Shown here piece after piece: positions 24,185 to 31,713 of a DNA stretch of 64,000 bases (position 1 is its first letter; each line of letters opens with the position of its first letter). The notes beneath the pieces are model-generated. The model did not search any database. It was given only the letters and a program-made list of their open reading frames with translations, and was not told where the DNA came from. The translations under genes were made by a program, and so were the position numbers. The DNA is from Pseudoduganella armeniaca (GTDB lineage Bacteria > Pseudomonadota > Gammaproteobacteria > Burkholderiales > Burkholderiaceae_D). The DNA is taken from contig NZ_CP028324.1 of assembly GCF_003028855.1 (NCBI RefSeq), positions 4,526,001 through 4,590,000 of the forward strand. The letters run 5' to 3'.

Positions 24185-25429
24185 ATGACGACAACCCGCA
24201 ACGATTGCCTTGCGCGCGACGCGCAAGACCCGCTGGCGCCGCTGCGCGAGCGCTTCGACCTCCCGCCCGGCGTGATTTATCTCGATGGCAACTCGCTGGG
24301 CGCCCGGCCCAAGGCAGCGCTGGCGCGCGCCACGGAGGTCATCGCGCAGGAATGGGGCAATGACCTGATCAAGAGCTGGAACACGGCCGGCTGGTTCGCC
24401 ATGCCGAAACGGCTCGGTGACCGGCTGGCGCCGCTGGTCGGCGCCGAAGGCGGCGAAGTCGTCGTTACGGACACGACCTCCGTCAACCTCTTCAAGGCGC
24501 TGGCCGCCGCCCTGCACCTGCAGCGCCCGCATGCGGCGCGCAAGGTCATCGTCACGGAACGCAACAACTTCCCGACCGACATCTACATGGCCGAAGGCCT
24601 GGCCGGCTGGCTGGACCGCGGTTACGAAGTGCGCCTGGTGGACGATCCGGACGCCATCGCCGCGGCCGTGGGCGACGACACGGCCGTGCTGATGCTGACG
24701 CACGTGAACTACCGCACCGGCCGCCAGCACGACATGGCGGCCATCTCGGCCATGGCACGCGAACGCGGCGCGCTGACGGTCTGGGACCTGGCCCACTCGG
24801 CCGGCGCCGTGCCCGTCGCGCTGCACCGCGACGGCGCTGACTTCGCCGTCGGCTGCACGTACAAGTACCTGAACGGCGGCCCGGGCGCGCCCGCCTTCAT
24901 CTGGGTGCCGCGGCGGCACCAGCACCACTTCGTGCAGCCGCTGTCGGGCTGGTGGGGCCATGCGGCGCCGTTCGCGATGGCCAGCGCCTTCGCGCCGACC
25001 GACGGCATCGGCCGCGCCCTGTGCGGCACGCAGCCGATCGTCTCCCTGGCGATGGTCGAATGCGGGCTGGACGTGTTTGCCGAGACCGACATGGCCGCGC
25101 TGCGCGCCAAGTCGCTGGCGCTGACGGACCTGTTCATCGAGCTGGTGGAAACGCGCTGCGGCAAGCATCCACTCGGGCTGGTGACGCCGCGCGAGCACGC
25201 ACGCCGCGGCAGCCAGGTCAGTTTCACGCACCCGCACGGCTATGCCGTCATGCAGGCCCTGATCGAACGGGGCGTGATCGGCGACTACCGCGAGCCCGAA
25301 ATCATGCGCTTCGGCTTCACGCCCTTGTACACCAGCTTTGCCGACGTGTGGGACGCGGTGACGATCCTGCAGCAGATCCTGGACGACCAGGCGTACGATG
25401 TGACGGCGGCCCGTGGCGCCGTGACCTGA
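24185..25429 (+). CDS. kynU: Kynureninase
   Basis: The enzyme has 414 residues. This PLP enzyme cleaves kynurenine to anthranilate and alanine. ATG at 24185 is chosen because the family sequence starts there and the upstream in-frame extension runs through the promoter region. Motifs seen: FDLPPGVIYLDGNSLGARP, the cofactor Asp in TVWDLAHSAGAVPV, and the PLP Lys in CTYKYLNGGPGAP. It lies 9 bp before kynA, so the two form an operon. kynB (formylkynurenine hydrolase), often the third member, is not adjacent. Confidence 0.96.
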   Translation: MTTTRNDCLARDAQDPLAPLRERFDLPPGVIYLDGNSLGARPKAALARATEVIAQEWGNDLIKSWNTAGWFAMPKRLGDRLAPLVGAEGGEVVVTDTTSVNLFKALAAALHLQRPHAARKVIVTERNNFPTDIYMAEGLAGWLDRGYEVRLVDDPDAIAAAVGDDTAVLMLTHVNYRTGRQHDMAAISAMARERGALTVWDLAHSAGAVPVALHRDGADFAVGCTYKYLNGGPGAPAFIWVPRRHQHHFVQPLSGWWGHAAPFAMASAFAPTDGIGRALCGTQPIVSLAMVECGLDVFAETDMAALRAKSLALTDLFIELVETRCGKHPLGLVTPREHARRGSQVSFTHPHGYAVMQALIERGVIGDYREPEIMRFGFTPLYTSFADVWDAVTILQQILDDQAYDVTAARGAVT

Positions 25430-25438
25430 AAGCTCCCA

Positions 25439-26278
25439 ATGAACGAACCGACCAAACCCGCCGAGTGGCACGGCGCCCAGCTGGATTTCTCCAAGTCCAT
25501 GAGCTATGGCGACTACCTGGGCCTGGAACAGATCCTGAACGCGCAGCACCCGCTGTCGCCGAACCACAACGAGATGCTGTTCATCGTGCAGCACCAGACC
25601 AGCGAGCTGTGGATGAAGCTGATGCTGCACGAGATGCACGCGGTGCGCGCGCACCTGAAAAGCGACGACCTGCTGCCCGCGTTCAAGATGCTGGCCCGGG
25701 TGGCCCGCATCATGGACCAGCTGGTCCATGCCTGGGACGTGCTGGCCACCCTGACGCCGCCCGAGTACACGGCCATCCGGCCCTACCTGGGCGCCTCGTC
25801 CGGTTTCCAGTCGCACCAGTACCGCGAGATCGAGTTTGTGCTGGGCAACAAGAACGCCAACCTGCTGAAGGTGCACGAGACGCGGCCTGGAACGCATGAG
25901 ATCCTGCACCGCGCGCTGCACGAGCCCTCCGTCTACGACGAGGCGATCCGCGTGCTGGCTCGGCACGGGCTGCCCGTCTCGCAGGCGCGGCTGGAGGTCG
26001 ACCCGACCCTGCCGACGGTGGCCGACGACTCCGTCAAGGAAGCCTGGTTGGCCGTCTATCGCGAGCCGGAACGCTACTGGGCGCTGTACGAGCTGGCCGA
26101 GAAGCTGGTAGACCTGGAGACCGCGTTCCGGTTCTGGCGCTTCCGCCACGTCACCACCGTCGAACGCGTGATCGGCTTCAAGACGGGCACCGGCGGCACG
26201 GCCGGCGTCAGCTACCTGAAGAAGATGCTGGACGTGGTGCTGTTCCCGGAGCTGTTCGCCTTGCGTACGGCACTATGA
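25439..26278 (+). CDS. kynA: Tryptophan 2,3-dioxygenase
   Basis: The enzyme has 279 residues. This haem enzyme opens the tryptophan indole ring to N-formylkynurenine, the first step of the pathway completed by kynU. Signatures: SYGDYLGLEQIL, FIVQHQTSELWMKL with the active-site His, SGFQSHQYREIEF, and the haem-ligand region in the RHVTTVERVIGFKTGTGGT segment near the C-terminus. The gene is followed at once by a family-C palindrome that may terminate transcription. Confidence 0.97.
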   Translation: MNEPTKPAEWHGAQLDFSKSMSYGDYLGLEQILNAQHPLSPNHNEMLFIVQHQTSELWMKLMLHEMHAVRAHLKSDDLLPAFKMLARVARIMDQLVHAWDVLATLTPPEYTAIRPYLGASSGFQSHQYREIEFVLGNKNANLLKVHETRPGTHEILHRALHEPSVYDEAIRVLARHGLPVSQARLEVDPTLPTVADDSVKEAWLAVYREPERYWALYELAEKLVDLETAFRFWRFRHVTTVERVIGFKTGTGGTAGVSYLKKMLDVVLFPELFALRTAL

Positions 26279-26283
26279 CCACC

Positions 26284-26336
26284 GGTGTCAGGCACCCATC
26301 CGCGGGTCTCCGACCCGCGGATGGGTGCCTGACACC
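26284..26336. repeat. Palindromic element, family C (copy 1)
   Basis: A 53-base near-perfect hairpin of GGTGTCAGGCACC, CATCCGCGGGT, loop CTCCG, and the complementary arm. The same design, with different inner arms, occurs at 46605 and three times in the 52.8-53.6 kb array. It lies directly after kynA. There is no T-run, so its role as a terminator is an inference. Confidence 0.85.
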
Positions 26337-26375
26337 ACGGGTTTTCCACACGTGCCCGTGACCGCATTGTTTATA

Positions 26376-26381
26376 TATAAT
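26376..26381 (+). promoter_or_regulatory. Candidate -10 box for the RNase T2 gene
   Basis: TATAAT lies inside the AT-rich run TTTATATATAATC, 30 bp before the ATG. It is one of very few such AT stretches in the region. No good -35 is seen at 17 bp. Confidence 0.4.
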
Positions 26382-26410
26382 CACGGCACCCGTTCCGACA
26401 GGATGCCGAC

Positions 26411-27097
26411 ATGAATTTCACCAACCAGACCAAGACGCTGATCCTGCTGCCGGCACTGGCCGCCGCCCTGCTGTGCGGCGGCGCCGAGGCGCGCAGCCGC
26501 AAGGCCCAAGGTGCCGAGCCCGGCAAATTCGACTATTACGCGCTGGCCCTGAGCTGGTCGCCGCAATACTGCGCCGGCAACGGCGGGCGCGACCAGCAGC
26601 AATGCGCCACCGGCCGCCAGCTGGGCTTCGTGCTGCACGGCCTGTGGCCGCAGTTCGAAAAAGGCTACCCGCAGGACTGCTCGAACGAGCCGCTGCCGGA
26701 AGCGGCGCGGGCGAAATACGAGAAGATCTACCCGTCGCCCAAGCTGATCGGCCATGAGTGGTCCAAGCACGGCACCTGCTCCGGCCTGCCGGCCGAAGAC
26801 TACCTGGCGCTGTCGGCGCGCCTGAAGGATGGCCTGGCGATTCCCGCGCCCTACCGCAAGCCGGTCCAGCCGGTGCGGGTGACGGCCGCCGCGTTCAAGG
26901 AGGAATTCAGGAAGGCCAATCCGGCCCTGGCCGACGACTCGGTGCTGCCGTTCTGCACCGGCGCCGGCCGCTTCCTGCGCGAGATCCACGCCTGTTACGA
27001 CAAGGACGGCCACTCGCGCACGTGCGCGCCGGAAGAATCGAAACGCGCCGCGAAGAGCTGCGGCCAGGGCTCGTTCCTGGTGCAAAGCGTGCGCTGA
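26411..27097 (+). CDS. Secreted ribonuclease T2 family enzyme
   Basis: The protein has 228 residues. An N-terminal signal peptide (TLILLPALAAALLCGGAEA) indicates export. Both catalytic segments are intact: CAS I LGFVLHGLWPQ and CAS II HEWSKHGTCSG, giving the two catalytic His plus Glu and Lys. Six or more Cys suggest disulfides. Such enzymes are acid or neutral endoribonucleases used in the periplasm or outside to scavenge RNA. The start has an AGGATG sequence upstream. Confidence 0.93.
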   Translation: MNFTNQTKTLILLPALAAALLCGGAEARSRKAQGAEPGKFDYYALALSWSPQYCAGNGGRDQQQCATGRQLGFVLHGLWPQFEKGYPQDCSNEPLPEAARAKYEKIYPSPKLIGHEWSKHGTCSGLPAEDYLALSARLKDGLAIPAPYRKPVQPVRVTAAAFKEEFRKANPALADDSVLPFCTGAGRFLREIHACYDKDGHSRTCAPEESKRAAKSCGQGSFLVQSVR

Positions 27098-27146
27098 ACG
27101 CCCCCCCGGCCGCCACGCGGCCGCGTTTGCCGGTAGAATTCTGTCC

Positions 27147-29405
27147 ATGACAAGTTCGACACCACAGGTCAGCCCGACGTTCGATCTCACCAGCTGCGAG
27201 CAGGAACCGATCCGTACCCCCGGCAGCATCCAGCCGCATGGCTTCGTGCTGGCGCTGGACGCGCTTGGTCGCATCGTGCAGGCCAGCGACAACCTGATGC
27301 AGCACCTGGGCAAGCGGCCCGAGGCGGTGCTGGGCGGCACGCTGGCCGACGCCATCGGCGCGGCCGCCGCGGCCGAGCTGGAGCCGGAGCTGCAGGGAAC
27401 GCGCGTGCGCGAACGCCCCAGCTTTGCCGCCACGATCCGCCTCAGCGAGCAAGACCCCTGCTGTTTCGACGTGCTGGCGCACCGCTACGACGCGCTGCTG
27501 ATGCTGGAGTTCGAATCGATCACGCGTGCCGGCGCCGCCGACTTCCGTCACCTGTATCCGCTGGTCGGCGACTTCCTGCAACAGCTGAACGACAACGATA
27601 CGGTCGAGCAGATGAGCGCCACGGCCGCTGACGAGATCCGTGCCGTCACCGGTTTCGGCCGCGTGCTGGTCTACCGATTCGACGATGAAGGCCATGGCCA
27701 CGTGCTGGCCGAGAGCAACGACGGCTCACTGCCATCCTACCTGGGCCAGCGCTTCCCCGCCAGCGACATTCCCAGGCAGGCGCGCGAGCTGTACGTAGCC
27801 AATCGCATCCGCCTGATCAGCGACGCCAACTACACCCCGGCGCGGCTGGTGCCGCCGCAGAACCCCCTGACGGGTGCCGCCAACGACCTGTCGTTCGCTG
27901 CGCTGCGCAGCGTCTCGCCGATCCACCTGCAGTACATGCGCAATATGGGCACGCTGGCGTCGATGTCCGTGTCGCTGATGGTGAACGGCAAGCTGTGGGG
28001 GCTGATCTCGTGCCACAACGCCGCTGCCTGCCACATCCCGTTCGACAAGCGCACGGCCTGCGAGCAACTGGGCCACATCCTGGCGCTGCGCATCACCAGC
28101 CGCGAGGATGCCGACGAGCTGCAGTTCCGCCTGGAAGTGCGGCGCGTGATGGTCTCCGTGCTGGCGGGGCTGACGCAGGGCGCCAACTTCATCGAGAACA
28201 TGGGCAGCGTGTTCCCCGAGCTGCTGCATTTCGCCCGCGCCGGCGGCGCCGCCGTCGTGGTCGACGACCGCATCGTCAGCTACGGCGACACGCCGGACGA
28301 AGCCCAGGTGCGCGCCCTGATCGGCTGGCTGGACCAGCACACCCACGGCGACCTGTATCACACCGACCGCCTGGCCGAGCACTACGCCCCGGCCGCGGCC
28401 TTCCTGCACTGCGCCAGCGGCCTGCTGGCGATGCCGATCTCGCGCATCCACAAGCATTACCTGCTGTGGTTCCGGCCCGAATTCGTCCACACGGTGGACT
28501 GGGCCGGCAATCCGCACGCCAAGGATGCGTCGCCCGAGGCGCCGCGCCAGCTGACCCCGCGCACGAGCTTCGCCACCTGGCGCGAGACGATCCACGGCCG
28601 CAGCGCGCCGTGGCATCCGGGCGAGATCGAGATGGCGCTGGAGTTCCGCACCGCCCTGTTGGGCATCGCGCTGGAGCGCGCCGAGCAGATGGCCGAGCTG
28701 GCCGAGGAACTGGGCCGCGCCAACAAGGAGCTGGAAGCGTTCTCGTATTCCGTCTCGCACGACCTGCGTGCGCCGCTGCGCCACATCGTCGGCTTCTCCG
28801 ACCTGCTGCTGGAGGCGGCCGGCAACGACACGCTGGACAAGCGCCAGCGCTTCCTGAAGAACATCAAGGAATCGGCCCGGCTGGCCGGCAAGCTGGTGGA
28901 CGACCTGCTCAGCTTCTCGCAGATGGGCCGGGCCTCGCTGCGGCCGGTGCCGGTCAATATGAACGAGCTGGTACGTTCGTGCGTCGACAAGCTGACGCTC
29001 GACACGCAGGGCCGCAACGTGCAGTGGCAGGTGGGCGACCTGCCCGAAATCCTCGCTGACCCGACTTTCATCCAGCTAGCGTTGTACAATCTGCTGTCGA
29101 ACGCCGTAAAATTCACCGGCCAGAAAGATCCGGCCATCATTCGCGTCAGCGGCCGGCGCACCGACAGCGAGACCGTCTTCGAAGTCGGCGACAATGGCGT
29201 CGGCTTCAATATGGACTACGTGCATAAGCTGTTCGGCGTGTTCCAGCGCCTGCACCGCATGGAGGACTTCCAGGGCACGGGAATCGGCCTGGCCAATGTC
29301 CGCCGCATCGTCGAGCGCCATGGCGGCCGCGTGTCGGCCACGTCGAGCGCCGGGGAAGGCGCGACGTTCACTTTTACCGTACCCCATACCTTACCGTCCG
29401 TATAG
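27147..29405 (+). CDS. bphP: Bacteriophytochrome sensor histidine kinase
   Basis: The protein has 752 residues ordered PAS-GAF-PHY-HisKA-HATPase. The biliverdin-attaching Cys is C17 in LTSCEQEPIRTPGSIQPHG. The GAF domain has the PASDIPRQARELY motif and the chromophore-pocket HLQYMRNMGTLASMSVS. A PHY domain (about 325-495) precedes the dimerisation box FSYSVSHDLRAPLRHI with the phospho-His, then N-box and G-boxes (YNLLSNAVKFT, GTGIGLANVRRIV). It is a red/far-red light sensor. No haem oxygenase (bphO) is nearby, so biliverdin must be made elsewhere. Confidence 0.95.
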   Translation: MTSSTPQVSPTFDLTSCEQEPIRTPGSIQPHGFVLALDALGRIVQASDNLMQHLGKRPEAVLGGTLADAIGAAAAAELEPELQGTRVRERPSFAATIRLSEQDPCCFDVLAHRYDALLMLEFESITRAGAADFRHLYPLVGDFLQQLNDNDTVEQMSATAADEIRAVTGFGRVLVYRFDDEGHGHVLAESNDGSLPSYLGQRFPASDIPRQARELYVANRIRLISDANYTPARLVPPQNPLTGAANDLSFAALRSVSPIHLQYMRNMGTLASMSVSLMVNGKLWGLISCHNAAACHIPFDKRTACEQLGHILALRITSREDADELQFRLEVRRVMVSVLAGLTQGANFIENMGSVFPELLHFARAGGAAVVVDDRIVSYGDTPDEAQVRALIGWLDQHTHGDLYHTDRLAEHYAPAAAFLHCASGLLAMPISRIHKHYLLWFRPEFVHTVDWAGNPHAKDASPEAPRQLTPRTSFATWRETIHGRSAPWHPGEIEMALEFRTALLGIALERAEQMAELAEELGRANKELEAFSYSVSHDLRAPLRHIVGFSDLLLEAAGNDTLDKRQRFLKNIKESARLAGKLVDDLLSFSQMGRASLRPVPVNMNELVRSCVDKLTLDTQGRNVQWQVGDLPEILADPTFIQLALYNLLSNAVKFTGQKDPAIIRVSGRRTDSETVFEVGDNGVGFNMDYVHKLFGVFQRLHRMEDFQGTGIGLANVRRIVERHGGRVSATSSAGEGATFTFTVPHTLPSV

Positions 29406-29406
29406 C

Positions 29407-29865
29407 ATGTTGAAGCCCATCCTCCTCGTGGAAGACAATCCCCACGACCTCGAACTGACCCTGATCGCGCTGGAAAAGAGCCAGCTGGCCAATGAAGTGA
29501 TCGTCGTGCGCGACGGTGCCGAGGCGCTCGATTACCTGTACTGCCGCGGCGAATACGCCGCGCGGCAGAAGGGCAATCCGGCCGTCGTGCTGCTGGACCT
29601 GAAACTGCCCAAGGTGGACGGCATCGAAGTGCTGCGCGAGATCCGCGCCCGGCCCGAAACGCGCGGCCTGCCGGTCGTGATGCTGACCTCCTCGCGCGAG
29701 GAGCAGGACCTGATCCGCAGCTACGAACTGAACGTCAATGCCTATGTCGTCAAGCCCGTCGATTTCAAGGAATTCGTGCGCGCCATCTCCGACCTGGGCA
29801 TCTTCTGGGCCGTGCTGAACGAACCGCCGCCGGGGTCGCAGCGCTACGTCCGCCCGCAGAATTGA
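29407..29865 (+). CDS. Rcp1-type response regulator, phytochrome partner
   Basis: A single REC domain of 152 residues. ATG at 29407 is one base past the bphP stop, so translation is coupled. It carries ILLVEDNPHDLELTLIALEK, the phospho-Asp in AVVLLDLKLPKVDGIEVL, and VVKPVDFKEF. The extra C-terminal residues and the LEDNPHD beginning are typical of cyanobacterial Rcp1-like partners of phytochrome kinases. There is no output domain, so it probably relays the signal further. Confidence 0.93.
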   Translation: MLKPILLVEDNPHDLELTLIALEKSQLANEVIVVRDGAEALDYLYCRGEYAARQKGNPAVVLLDLKLPKVDGIEVLREIRARPETRGLPVVMLTSSREEQDLIRSYELNVNAYVVKPVDFKEFVRAISDLGIFWAVLNEPPPGSQRYVRPQN

Positions 29866-29871
29866 TCGGGG

Positions 29872-29992
29872 TTGGGGACTGTCCCTGCGGGACTGTCCCC
29901 GGTTTTATTCCGCGGCCTGGGCGGACCACGGTCATAAGCTTGCTCGGATAGTCAGCCGCGGATAAAAACCAGGGTCAGTCCCCTGCGGGCGG
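29872..29992. repeat. Palindromic element, family B (copy 2)
   Basis: It begins TTGGGGACTGTCCCTGCGGGACTGTCCCCGGTTTTATTCC and returns through AAAAACCAGGGTCAGTCCCCTGCGGG. The central arm is CCGCGG...CCGCGG. It lies between the response regulator and the GH39 gene, both on the plus strand. The rest of the 245-bp gap has nothing else I can name. Confidence 0.8.
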
Positions 29993-30110
29993 TCCGGCGA
30001 CCCGGCAGACCCTGCCCCTGAAATATTGTTGGCTTGTCGGTGATTTTCGCAATTGCCGCCCCCTGCCCCGTGCGCGACCATGGCGGCTCGCCACCACATG
30101 GGGACCCCAC

Positions 30111-31655
30111 ATGCCCAGCCGCACGCTGCTCGCCACCTGCCTCCTGCTGGCCACCTGCGCCCACGCCGCGCCGCGCCACATCGCCATCGACGCCAGCGCA
30201 CCGACCACGCCGCGCGACCGCTATACGGACCTGTCGGTCGGCTCGGACTATCCGGGCACGCTGATCCGCGCCGACAGCCTGGCGCAGCTCAAGCTCGCGC
30301 GCGACGAGTTGGGCTTTCGCTACCTGCGCTTCCACGCCATCTTCCACGACGTGCTGGGCACCTACCGCGAAGTGGACGGCCAGCCCGTGTACGACTGGAC
30401 CAGGATCGACTACCTGTACGACCGCATGCTGGAGATCGGCATCAAGCCCTTCGTCGAACTGGGCTTCACGCCGCTGGCGATGAAAAGCTCGGAGGCGTCG
30501 ATCTTCTATTGGAAAGGCAATACCTCGCATCCGGTGCCGGCCAAGTGGGCCGCGCTGGTGGACGCGTTCCTGCGCCACCTGCGCGCACGCTACGGCGCCG
30601 ACGAGGTGCGCACGTGGTACTTCGAAGTCTGGAACGAACCGAACCTGGACGGCTTCTGGGAGAAGGCCGACCAGCAGGCCTACTTCGACTTGTACACGCT
30701 GACGGCGCGCACCATCAAGGCGATCGATCCGGCGCTGCGCGTCGGCGGTCCCGCCACCGCCGGTGCCGCGTGGGTGCCGGAGTTCCTGCGCCATGCCGAT
30801 GCCAGCGGCGCCGCGGTGGATTTCGTCACGACGCATACCTACGGCGTGGACGGCGGCTTCCTGGACGAACAGGGCAAGGAGGACACCAAGCTGTCGCCCT
30901 CCCCGGACGCCATCGTCGGCGACGTGCGCAAGGTGCGCGCCGAGATCGAAGCCTCGGCCCGCCCCGGCCTGCCGCTGTATTTCACCGAATGGAGCACCAG
31001 CTACACGCCGCGCGACCCGGTGCACGACTCCTACGTCAGCGCGCCCTACATCCTGGCCAAGCTGAAGGCCAGCGCGGGGCTGGTGCAAGGCATGAGCTAT
31101 TGGACCTACAGCGACCTGTTCGAGGAACCGGGGCCGCCGACGGCGCCCTTCGAGGGCGGCTTCGGCCTGATGAACCCGCAGGGCATCCGCAAGCCGGCCT
31201 GGTTCGCCTATAAATACCTGAACCAGCTGGGCGACGCGCAACTGCCCGTCACGGACGCCCAAAGCATCGTCACCCGCACCGACAACGGCGTGCGCGTACT
31301 GGCCTGGGACTTCCAGCAGCCGGTGCAGGCCAAGAGCAACCGCCCGACCTACACGGCGGTGCTGCCGGCGCAGACCGGTGCCCCGCTCGATCTCCAGCTA
31401 TCAGGCCTGAAGCCGGGCCGCTACACGGTCGCCATCCATCGCACGGGTTTCAGGGCCAATGACGCGCACACGGCATGGATCGAGATGGGCGGTCCGAAGA
31501 TACTGAACGGTGCGCAGTTGAAGCAGCTGCAGGCGGCGACGACGGATCTGCCAAAGCGCGGCGCGCTGCGCGTGCCCGCTTCCGGCAAGGCCACGCTGGC
31601 CGTACCGATGCGGGCCAACGACGTGGTATTGGTGAAGGTGGAGGCGGCGCGCTGA
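30111..31655 (+). CDS. Exported GH39-family glycosidase (beta-xylosidase-like)
   Basis: The protein has 514 residues with a signal peptide (TLLATCLLLATCAHA). The catalytic TIM barrel shows the GH39 order: RYLRFHAIFHDVLGTY, the acid/base Glu in FEVWNEPNLDGFW, and the nucleophile Glu in YFTEWSTSYTPR, followed by a small beta domain after about residue 375. GH39 enzymes act on xylosides, iduronides or other exopolysaccharide linkages, so the substrate is not certain. It converges on a heparinase-like gene, suggesting a polysaccharide-processing locus. Confidence 0.9.
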   Translation: MPSRTLLATCLLLATCAHAAPRHIAIDASAPTTPRDRYTDLSVGSDYPGTLIRADSLAQLKLARDELGFRYLRFHAIFHDVLGTYREVDGQPVYDWTRIDYLYDRMLEIGIKPFVELGFTPLAMKSSEASIFYWKGNTSHPVPAKWAALVDAFLRHLRARYGADEVRTWYFEVWNEPNLDGFWEKADQQAYFDLYTLTARTIKAIDPALRVGGPATAGAAWVPEFLRHADASGAAVDFVTTHTYGVDGGFLDEQGKEDTKLSPSPDAIVGDVRKVRAEIEASARPGLPLYFTEWSTSYTPRDPVHDSYVSAPYILAKLKASAGLVQGMSYWTYSDLFEEPGPPTAPFEGGFGLMNPQGIRKPAWFAYKYLNQLGDAQLPVTDAQSIVTRTDNGVRVLAWDFQQPVQAKSNRPTYTAVLPAQTGAPLDLQLSGLKPGRYTVAIHRTGFRANDAHTAWIEMGGPKILNGAQLKQLQAATTDLPKRGALRVPASGKATLAVPMRANDVVLVKVEAAR

Positions 31656-31686
31656 AAAAAAGCCGCCGCATGCATATGCGGCGGCT
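31654..31686 (-). terminator. Rho-independent terminator of the heparinase-like gene
   Basis: Perfect 11-bp stem AGCCGCCGCAT / ATGCGGCGGCT (31661-31686). Read on the minus strand it is followed by a run of seven T. It lies 28 bp past the stop of the minus-strand gene. It may also slow the convergent GH39 transcript. Confidence 0.85.
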
Positions 31687-31713
31687 CGGGCAGGCGGCCA
31701 GCCCCGTGCAGGC

